Origin: Roseburia sp.
GTDB taxonomy: Bacteria > Bacillota > Clostridia > Lachnospirales > Lachnospiraceae
Direction of reading: 5' to 3'
DNA length: 64,000 nt
Assembly (NCBI GenBank): GCA_023664265.1
Contig: JAMPFV010000007.1
Span: forward strand, 17,208 to 81,207
Shown: piece after piece, positions 16,107-22,234 of the stretch
Layout: each line of letters begins with the position of its first letter
How positions within the stretch are numbered: position 1 is the stretch's first letter
Program-made: the position numbers and the translations under genes
Notes under the pieces: model-generated
Told to the model about the DNA's origin: nothing
The model's input: the letters and a program-made list of their open reading frames with translations, nothing else
The model's database searches: none

Positions 16107-17504
16107 TCAGCTAAACAGCGATACATTGCTCTGCGAATCGTCAAAAAGCGTGAGCTGCCGATAGGTCATTCCATCCCTGTCAAAGGGCAGCTTCTCATGC
16201 AGGGAAAGCAGATTTCTGGTGATATAATCCTCCTCCAGCTTTGTCCGGTACATCATCCTTCCATTGCAGGTGATAAAATACAACGCCCGCTTCAGCACCA
16301 CACCGAGCTTCTTCAAATGTTCAAAGCTGAGCGCGCCGCTCCTCCTCGCCCCGCAAATCCGCTGCGCGCTCTTCACGCCGATTCCCGGGACGCGCAGCAG
16401 CGTATGGTAATCCGCGCGGTTCACCTCCACGGGAAACTGCTCCAGATGCTTTAACGCCCAATCGCACTTGGGGTCAAGCAGGACATTGAAGTTCGGCCGC
16501 TTTTCATCCAAAAGCTCCTCGACCCTGAAATGATAAAAGCGCAGCAGCCAATCCGCCTGATACAGCCGATGCTCCCGCAGCAGCGGCGTGGCGGTACTCG
16601 GCGCGGGAAGCTCCTTATCGTCATTGACGCCCACATACGCGGAGTAGAACACCCGCTTCAACCGGAAATTGTCATAAAGCCCCTGCGCTACTGCCATAAC
16701 CTGATAATCGCTCTCCGGCGTCGCGCCGATAATCATCTGTGTTGACTGCCCCGCGGGCACGAAGGCGGGCGCGTTGCGATATACCGCGACCTCCTGCTTT
16801 CCCTGCGCGATACCGTTCTGGATCTGGCGCATCGGCGTGAGGATATTTCTCCGGTGCTTGTTCGGTGCAAGCCTGCTCAATCCCTCCGCAGTCGGCAGCT
16901 CAAGATTGACGCTCATCCTGTCAGCAAGATACCCCGTCCTCTGAATCAGTGCCGCATCCGCCCCTGGAATCCCCTTCACGTGCACATAGCCGCGGAACCG
17001 ATACTCATTGCGAAGCTTGTACAGGGTTCTGTAAATCAGCTCCATCGTGTAATTCGGATTGTTGACGATGCCGGAACTGAGAAACAAGCCCTCAATATAA
17101 TTGCGGCGGTAAAAGTTCATCGTCAGCTCACAGACCTCGTCCGGCGTGAAGGTCGCCCGCGGGACGTCGTTGCTCCTGCGGTTCAGACAGTATTTACAAT
17201 CATAGATGCACTCGTTGGACAACAAAATCTTCAGCAGCGAAATACATCTGCCGTCCGCCGAGAAGCTGTGGCAGATGCCCGCCGCCAGACAGTTCCCCAT
17301 GTCCCGCCCGTTCCCCCTGCGGTCAACGCCGGAGCTGGTGCAGGCCACATCATATTTGGCGGCGTCCGACAGGATTTCCAGCTTCTCCATCGTGCTCTGC
17401 GTATCCTTCACAAGGACTTCTAAATCAGCGGTATTTCCTTCGTGGCAACCAGGTCCCGTCAACGCGGCGCCCCTTGTGCACTTTATTATAGAATGATTAT
17501 CCAT
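16107..17504 (-). CDS. Putative DNA modification/repair radical SAM protein (TIGR03916)
   Basis: A 465-residue radical SAM enzyme. The 4Fe-4S/SAM motif is CIYDCKYC (CxxxCxxC) at about residues 107-114, preceded by the family segment YDVACTSSGVDRRGNGRDMGNC with extra cysteines. The C-terminus holds a helix-hairpin-helix DNA-binding motif, LLRVPGIGVKSAQRICGARR. The partner TIGR03915 gene follows. The substrate is unknown; action on DNA is inferred from the HhH motif and the partner. ATG at 17504 is preferred over GTG 17513 because of the AGGTGAG site; a shorter start at MEKLEILSDAAKYD (about 41 residues in) is closer to most family members. Two SOS-box-like palindromes overlap the promoter. Confidence 0.92.
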   Translation of the reverse strand: MDNHSIIKCTRGAALTGPGCHEGNTADLEVLVKDTQSTMEKLEILSDAAKYDVACTSSGVDRRGNGRDMGNCLAAGICHSFSADGRCISLLKILLSNECIYDCKYCLNRRSNDVPRATFTPDEVCELTMNFYRRNYIEGLFLSSGIVNNPNYTMELIYRTLYKLRNEYRFRGYVHVKGIPGADAALIQRTGYLADRMSVNLELPTAEGLSRLAPNKHRRNILTPMRQIQNGIAQGKQEVAVYRNAPAFVPAGQSTQMIIGATPESDYQVMAVAQGLYDNFRLKRVFYSAYVGVNDDKELPAPSTATPLLREHRLYQADWLLRFYHFRVEELLDEKRPNFNVLLDPKCDWALKHLEQFPVEVNRADYHTLLRVPGIGVKSAQRICGARRSGALSFEHLKKLGVVLKRALYFITCNGRMMYRTKLEEDYITRNLLSLHEKLPFDRDGMTYRQLTLFDDSQSNVSLFS

Positions 17505-17517
17505 GACACTCACCTCG

Positions 17518-17531
17518 CAAACATACGTTTG
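17518..17531 (-). promoter_or_regulatory. SOS-box-like palindrome 1
   Basis: CAAACATACGTTTG is a palindrome with 5-bp arms and a 4-base centre, close to the Gram-positive LexA consensus CGAACRNRYGTTYG. It lies downstream of the predicted transcription start and just upstream of the radical SAM gene. Confidence 0.55.
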
Positions 17532-17546
17532 AACACCGTTTGTATT

Positions 17547-17575
17547 ATAATACCGTACATTTGTTCGCGTGTCAA
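17547..17575 (-). promoter_or_regulatory. Promoter of the radical SAM/TIGR03915 operon
   Basis: On the minus strand TTGACA (17570-17575), 17 bases, TATTAT (17547-17552). The -35 box is a perfect consensus. The spacer between the boxes is mostly occupied by a second SOS-box-like palindrome. Confidence 0.75.
17554..17567 (-). promoter_or_regulatory. SOS-box-like palindrome 2 inside the promoter spacer
   Basis: On the minus strand CGAACAAATGTACG, one base away from a perfect CGAAC-N4-GTTCG LexA box. It fits exactly between the -35 and -10 boxes, a classic position for repression. Confidence 0.6.
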
Positions 17576-17596
17576 TATCTTTTTCTCTTTATGTGC

Positions 17597-17785
17597 CTAT
17601 TCTTTTTCGTCCTCGTCCTGCTGACAGTTCTTCCTGTTTACCATTCCGGCCGCGAAAGAAACTATGACATTTAAAAGCTGCACGACAACAACCCAGTCAA
17701 AACGGCCTGCCAATAAATTTACACCCAATGTTATCAGCCACATCCCCGATGTGACAAACCAAAGCAAATACCATCTCTTTCTCAT
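17597..17785 (-). CDS. Small two-helix membrane protein
   Basis: A 62-residue protein: basic start MRKRWYLLWF, two hydrophobic stretches (about residues 5-24 and 30-48), then an acidic tail ending QQDEDEKE. GGAGG lies 8 bases before ATG 17785. Its start overlaps the end of the upstream gene by 4 bases, so the two are translationally coupled. I do not recognise a family. Confidence 0.65.
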   Translation of the reverse strand: MRKRWYLLWFVTSGMWLITLGVNLLAGRFDWVVVVQLLNVIVSFAAGMVNRKNCQQDEDEKE

Positions 17786-18291
17786 AGTTCGCCTCCACAA
17801 TCTCTGTTATCCGCTCCCTCCATGCCGGACGCGGAATCTGTCCCGACCTCCTCAGATGCTTCGCTCTCCTCTGACGCCTCACTCTCCTCCTCGTCCAGAA
17901 CGCTCTCATACTCCTTGGGGTCATCATTGCTTTTTGCAAGCATGACCGCCATTGTATACATTTCCATGCTGAAATTCATCAGAAACATTTTGTCCTTCAA
18001 GGGCACTCTGTCCCCGTTCATAATCCGTTTCGCGATTTTCAGGGCGCGCAGGAAGTCCTTATTGCTGTCGGACGAGGCCTTGGCGCTCTGCTCCGCCTGA
18101 TTGAGCATTCCCCAATACTCATTTGCGCTGACGGCGGGCTTCTGTTGTAAAAAGGAAAAAGAACAGCCGTCCTTTTTCCCGATTACGGGAATCGTGAAGG
18201 TGTTGCTCTTTTTCTGCGCTGCGGCGCCTGAGGCCGCAGTCTCCTGTGTATTGTCTGCTGATACGGTATGATTGAATTGGATCACCGGCAT
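17782..18291 (-). CDS. Uncharacterised protein with acidic C-terminus
   Basis: A 169-residue protein without signal peptide or membrane helix. The N-terminal third is Thr/Ser/Ala-rich; the middle (about residues 55-120) looks helical and folded, with FLRALKIAKRIMNGDRVP and FLMNFSMEMYTMAVMLA; residues about 128-160 are a Glu/Ser-rich acidic tract (DEEESEASEESEASEE). The mid-part resembles short proteins found near spore or secretion genes in Clostridia, but I cannot name it. It overlaps the membrane protein gene downstream by 4 bases. Confidence 0.65.
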   Translation of the reverse strand: MPVIQFNHTVSADNTQETAASGAAAQKKSNTFTIPVIGKKDGCSFSFLQQKPAVSANEYWGMLNQAEQSAKASSDSNKDFLRALKIAKRIMNGDRVPLKDKMFLMNFSMEMYTMAVMLAKSNDDPKEYESVLDEEESEASEESEASEEVGTDSASGMEGADNRDCGGEL

Positions 18292-18349
18292 ATCTCATTC
18301 CCCTTTCCAAGCTCTTTGCATATTGTATCGGTCAGATTGCCGTTTTCGT

Positions 18350-20179
18350 TTAGCCCTTGGAGGGATCGGATTCCTCGCAGCTTCTTATCTCTTCCACGCC
18401 ATAGACCGCATCTGCGGCAATCCGATAGACGCTTTGATATTCACTCCCCTGTATCACAAAGCCCCGAATCTCAAAGTCGTCCAGTCCGGTCAGATAGATT
18501 ACATTGACAACGTTTTCTTCCCCGTATGCATCCGCCCACAGCATAATCGGGCTTCCGTCAATGTCAAATATTTCATTCCACAGGTCATAGCTCCCGTCAT
18601 TCCAATCGAACGAAATCCACTCTCTTGTCGATATATTGCTTGGCGTCCAGATCGATTTATCATACTGTTCCGCTACACCGTCATTGTCCAGATCGCATTG
18701 ATACGCCCACTCCTCCTCTTCCGAGAGCGCTTCCTCCGCGCTGCCCTCGATACATTGATATTCGTCAATCACTTCTTTGTAGGTAAGGCAGTCCGCCTCT
18801 ATCCGTGCTGCCAAGGGGCGATACTTCTCATCCGCACATTCCGCCGGCCGGACGTCATAGGACTCCGCAGTCAGCGTCAAATCCACGGTTTCCACCATGC
18901 TTCCATCCACATAACAGATCAGACCTATCCCGTTATATATTTTCTTCGTGTAATCATAACATGTCCTGCACAGATAATTCTTTCCCTCATAGTCGATTAT
19001 TCCAAACTCCTCCCTGACGGAACCGATGCTGTCTGTTCTCTGATAAGAGCCATCCGCATTTCCCTTGTAAAAAACATAGTCGGTAAAACCGCCTGTGCCG
19101 CCGTAATACTCCTCCGAGATAATATCCTCAATACCGTCGTTGTCCCCGTCCGCCAGAACCATCACATAGTTCCCGACGGCATACATATCATTCAACGCAA
19201 GGCGAAGGTCCATATTCTCACGGGCCAGCGCAGTAATCTCCTCGTCTGTGAGCACTCTGGCATTCATCATTTCCGTGAGGATCTCTAATTCGGTTCCCGA
19301 TAAAATAGCTTCTGTAATTTTATCGACAAGACCCTGCGGAATATATTCCTCCGCCACAGCGGAAGCAGTCCCGCGCGTGGCATAATGCCGTCTTTCATAG
19401 GTGCTCTGCGGTGCGAGGCCTTCATAAAAGCATTCGTACAGGGAAACTGTCTCCTCCTGCCATTGCTCCTCCTTCGTAAAGCTCCGGTTTTGAAGATACT
19501 CCGCGAGCATGTCGTCATAAATCCTGAGCTGTACCGTATCCCCCCGCGTCTCCTCCCTGCATTCACGCCTGCGGACTAAGGTGCCTCCTTCCCACTGCCA
19601 AAGCGATTCAATCCGATAATCCGTACAGCTTCCGTCATTCTCCGCACTCTGGAATAACTGAGCTCCGTAGCTCCAAATCGTCTCTGTCTCGGGAAACAAC
19701 GCGGTATCGTCTGTCAAAAAGTCCTCCGGAAGCGCCACCCGCTGATACTTTTTCTCCTCGGCATCCCAAAGATAAATCTCCCTCCCTCTCCCAATCGCAA
19801 GATCCGTGTATCCGTCAAAGTTATAATCCGCGAAATCAATTCTGCCATTTATCTCTTTTGAGTAAAGCTCCTGATAAGGCTCACTTAGCCACCCTTCCTG
19901 AAACAGATAGATTTCCCATTTTCCAATGTCGCTTTTGGGATTGCACCACACCAGAAATGAATACCCTTCTTCCGGACAAAGATTCCGATAAAAGCTTTTG
20001 TCTTCCGGTCCCCATTCCCCAATGGGCCGAACGGCATCCCGCCATCGGACGTCGCCATTCTCAAGCAGGTTGGTAAAACTGTATCCACTTTCCGCTGCTA
20101 TTTCCTCCACAATATAAATATCACTCTCATATACCAATATATATATCCATTTTGATACGGCTTCGTATATGATGCCCAA
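18350..20179 (-). CDS. C-terminal part of a frameshifted lipoprotein with FG-GAP/VCBS-like repeats
   Basis: A 609-codon frame that is the continuation, in another phase, of the lipoprotein reading frame at 20098-20769. It starts only at a TTG with no ribosome site, and the shared stretch (about 20098-20179) reads YIYW in one frame and YESDIYIVEEI in the other, so the natural protein would run straight from the first to the second. It contains calcium-loop-like repeats: DYNFDGYTDLAIG, DGDNDGIEDII, DLDNDGVAEQYDK, spread between beta-rich stretches, as in surface proteins with VCBS/FG-GAP repeats. Whether it is translated depends on the frameshift being real. Confidence 0.6.
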   Translation of the reverse strand: MGIIYEAVSKWIYILVYESDIYIVEEIAAESGYSFTNLLENGDVRWRDAVRPIGEWGPEDKSFYRNLCPEEGYSFLVWCNPKSDIGKWEIYLFQEGWLSEPYQELYSKEINGRIDFADYNFDGYTDLAIGRGREIYLWDAEEKKYQRVALPEDFLTDDTALFPETETIWSYGAQLFQSAENDGSCTDYRIESLWQWEGGTLVRRRECREETRGDTVQLRIYDDMLAEYLQNRSFTKEEQWQEETVSLYECFYEGLAPQSTYERRHYATRGTASAVAEEYIPQGLVDKITEAILSGTELEILTEMMNARVLTDEEITALARENMDLRLALNDMYAVGNYVMVLADGDNDGIEDIISEEYYGGTGGFTDYVFYKGNADGSYQRTDSIGSVREEFGIIDYEGKNYLCRTCYDYTKKIYNGIGLICYVDGSMVETVDLTLTAESYDVRPAECADEKYRPLAARIEADCLTYKEVIDEYQCIEGSAEEALSEEEEWAYQCDLDNDGVAEQYDKSIWTPSNISTREWISFDWNDGSYDLWNEIFDIDGSPIMLWADAYGEENVVNVIYLTGLDDFEIRGFVIQGSEYQSVYRIAADAVYGVEEIRSCEESDPSKG

Positions 20180-20769
20180 AAGCTGTATCCATCCAGATAC
20201 TGGCTATCGCGCAACTGCAGGAAATCGTATTCCGAATGCTGCTCTAGCAATACATTGATAAATACCTTCTCCGACCACCCATCGTATTCCGTGTGATAAT
20301 GTGTAAGCCAGAGCCGCGGCGGAAGCGGCCCTCTCCCCCTGTATTCCCCGCTGTCCATAACCTTCTGCGCATTTATCAGGTCAATCACCTTACTGTCCCC
20401 ACCGGACGCGACTTCCTCCACGGTTACCCCCTCTGGAAGCTCTATCTGTAAATGCCCGTAAGTCAGCGTTGTTTCCTGTACCTCTACCGCCGTATCCTGC
20501 ACAGTCAGCTCTATTGACGGTATCCATATCTTGGCCTTGGTGAGCAGCTCTCTTATTCTGAATATTGCGGCTATGTGTTTTTTGGAATCCCCTATATCCG
20601 CAACTGCCGCGCACAATTTCCCCTCTACTGGCAATACGGTATCCTGCGCAGTCAGCTCTGAAAAGCGCGCACCCCTAGGGGCGGCGCCGCATCCGAAAAG
20701 CATTCCTGAAAGTATGATTGTGGCGATTGCCACACCGAAGATTTTTTTAGAATAGTCTGATGGTTTCAT
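20098..20769 (-). CDS. N-terminal part of the frameshifted lipoprotein
   Basis: A 223-residue frame starting MKPSDYSKKIFG, with a lipoprotein signal peptide ending in the lipobox SGMLFGC (about residues 22-28), so the protein would be anchored to the outer face of the membrane. AGGAG lies 8 bases before ATG 20769. The frame breaks in an AT-dinucleotide stretch around 20133-20150; removing two bases there joins it to the downstream frame (18350-20179) as one protein of about 800 residues. Function unknown. An 11-bp tandem repeat lies 50 bp upstream of the ATG. Confidence 0.65.
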   Translation of the reverse strand: MKPSDYSKKIFGVAIATIILSGMLFGCGAAPRGARFSELTAQDTVLPVEGKLCAAVADIGDSKKHIAAIFRIRELLTKAKIWIPSIELTVQDTAVEVQETTLTYGHLQIELPEGVTVEEVASGGDSKVIDLINAQKVMDSGEYRGRGPLPPRLWLTHYHTEYDGWSEKVFINVLLEQHSEYDFLQLRDSQYLDGYSFWASYTKPYQNGYIYWYMRVIFILWRK

Positions 20770-20818
20770 CTGCTGTACTCCTATTTTCGTATAGAATACA
20801 TCTATTCTAAATGTACTG

Positions 20819-20869
20819 TGCATCAAAGTTGCATCAAAGTTGCATCAAAGTTGCATCAAAGTTGCATCA
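20819..20869. repeat. 11-bp tandem repeat upstream of the lipoprotein gene
   Basis: Four perfect copies of TGCATCAAAGT followed by a 7-base partial copy. The period of 11 bp is about one helical turn. It lies in the region expected to hold the promoter of the lipoprotein gene. Confidence 0.9.
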
Positions 20870-20928
20870 TATTTATTACTTTCATGGATGCAGCCATGTT
20901 TAGCATACTCATTTATCTGATGACTCTT

Positions 20929-21153
20929 TCATGCTGCACTTTCATATTCCACAATAGCAATTTCCTTTACAAACTGCTGAAGCTTTCTCACAATCTTTTC
21001 CAACCGTTCTGCAACCTCATCCGTATAATATACTTCTCCACACCGGCTGCATACCATCGCAGGAACATTTTTTATGATAATCACACATTCCAATACTGCA
21101 ACATATGATTTTTTCATTTCTTGCGTTTTCCCTTTACAAATAAAGCACGTCAT
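20929..21153 (-). CDS. YgiT-type zinc-finger protein (MqsA N-terminal-like antitoxin remnant)
   Basis: A 74-residue protein with a four-cysteine zinc knuckle: MTCFICKGKTQ (CxxC) and VCSRCGEVYYTDEVAERLE (CxxC). This is the YgiT/MqsA N-terminal domain, usually the antitoxin half of a type II pair behind an MqsR- or DUF4258-type toxin, often followed by an HTH. Here no HTH and no toxin are present; the gene begins directly after the stop of an HsdM N-terminal remnant (ATG-TAG-ATG). It is probably translated by coupling to that fragment. A degenerate leftover of a toxin-antitoxin or RM island is the most likely reading. Confidence 0.8.
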   Translation of the reverse strand: MTCFICKGKTQEMKKSYVAVLECVIIIKNVPAMVCSRCGEVYYTDEVAERLEKIVRKLQQFVKEIAIVEYESAA

Positions 21154-21285
21154 CTACATTACCACCTTTCTCGTCACATACTGTTTAAAATCCCAGCCGT
21201 CTACGCTTCCTCTGAGTTCATTCGCCATATTCCATATGGTACGATGAAGTTCTTCTCTCTCTTGTTCCTTCTTGTTGTCAATCAT
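21154..21285 (-). pseudogene. HsdM (type I RM methyltransferase) N-terminal fragment, 43 codons
   Basis: The frame starts at ATG 21285 with a full AAGGAGG site 7 bases upstream and reads MIDNKKEQEREELHRTIWNM, then ANELRGSVDGWDFKQYV, which matches the start of type I restriction-modification methylase subunits (consensus ending GSVDGWDFKQYVLG). After WDFKQYV it diverges to TRKVVM and stops, so over 90% of the gene is gone. It is immediately followed by the YgiT gene. It is too short for a normal gene caller. Confidence 0.75.
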
Positions 21286-21375
21286 CAGACAACCTCCTTG
21301 TATAAATTTCCAGATTAATTTTACAACAAAATATCCAAATTGTCAGTTTAATTCTTCTTAAAATCGCATCAATAT

Positions 21376-21562
21376 GTAACAGTTCAGCCATGCCATTCAT
21401 AATTTGCCAGAATATACATGATAACCAAATAATTTACAAATTGACTGGCAAATTATTTCATGTCGGGCGTCCGCCCTATAAAAATGATTATACAAATCGC
21501 CCTTAGTGAGCAAGCTCCCACGGTCAATTTGCATAATCATTTCTGCATGGCTGAACTGTTAC
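21376..21562. mobile_element. MITE-like element, 187 bp, with 18-bp terminal inverted repeats
   Basis: Perfect 18-bp terminal inverted repeats: GTAACAGTTCAGCCATGC at 21376-21393 and its complement at 21545-21562. The element is flanked by a direct 8-bp duplication ATCAATAT (21368-21375 and 21563-21570), a target-site duplication. Inside are further hairpins: AATTTGCCAG (21401-21410) with CTGGCAAATT (21445-21454), GGGCGTCCGCCC, and a near-perfect pair around AATGATTATACAAAT and ATTTGCATAATCATT. It has no coding capacity. It fills most of the gap between the HsdM remnant and the HD-domain gene. Confidence 0.8.
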
Positions 21563-21611
21563 ATCAATATCACAAATGGGACAGAGATTCTCTGCCCCAT
21601 TCCATTTCCTC

Positions 21612-22208
21612 TCATTCTCTCCGGATTCTCCCCTTGGCGAGATTCGGCTCGATAAAGCGCTCCTGCGCATACGCCCACAAATCCCGTGAGCCCTCTGCCG
21701 TATTGCGGTTGCGCGCGAGGATTTGCTCCAGCCGGACGCCGTGCTCCACCCACGACTTTCCATCCGTCGCCGCGTTCAGCATCAGCGGCTGAATGCGGTC
21801 CATCGTCCGCGCAAAGCGCGCCTCGGGCGTGTCCCCCGACTCAAATTCATCCCATAAGGCCCTCAGCCGTTTCCCTTGGTCGTCCGGCAGCAGCCCGAAA
21901 ATGCGCTCCGCCGCTCGCAGCTCCCGCTCGTGCTGCGTTTTCTTCGCCTCCTCGTCATACGCGTAGGTATCGCCGGCGTCTATCTCCACCAAGTCGTGGA
22001 TCAACAGCATCCCGACAGTTTTGAGCACGTCAATCTCCTCATTGGCGTACTCGCTCAGCAGCAGCGTCATAATCGCCATATGCCACGCGTGCTCCGCGTC
22101 ATTCTCCTTATGCTCGCCGTCCGAGCGGTAGTTCTGGCGCATAATCGCCTTTTCCTTATCAATCTCCCGTATAAATGCAAATTGCCTGTCCAGTCTGTCC
22201 TTGTCCAT
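21612..22208 (-). CDS. HD-domain phosphohydrolase (YfbR-like)
   Basis: A 198-residue protein with an HD-type metal site: the first His in NDAEHAWHMAIMTLLL, HD in MLLIHDLVEIDAGDTYAYD, and a later Asp in FARTMDRIQPLMLNA. The motif order fits the YfbR/YGK1-like HD branch, which includes 5'-nucleotidases acting on deoxynucleoside monophosphates; the exact substrate is inferred. GCAGGA with AGGAGG upstream supports ATG 22208 over 22238. It follows the hybrid kinase gene in the same direction. Confidence 0.85.
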   Translation of the reverse strand: MDKDRLDRQFAFIREIDKEKAIMRQNYRSDGEHKENDAEHAWHMAIMTLLLSEYANEEIDVLKTVGMLLIHDLVEIDAGDTYAYDEEAKKTQHERELRAAERIFGLLPDDQGKRLRALWDEFESGDTPEARFARTMDRIQPLMLNAATDGKSWVEHGVRLEQILARNRNTAEGSRDLWAYAQERFIEPNLAKGRIRRE

Positions 22209-22234
22209 TCCTGCCTCCTTCTTGCCGCCTTTTC

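Noticed and set aside
20818..21108. Plus-strand frame over the 11-bp repeats (MHQSCIKVASKLHQ)
   Set aside because: Caused by the tandem repeat and the antisense of the YgiT gene; no ribosome site.
21121..21318. Plus-strand frame as possible toxin partner of YgiT
   Set aside because: It is antisense to the HsdM remnant, lacks a ribosome site and has no toxin features.
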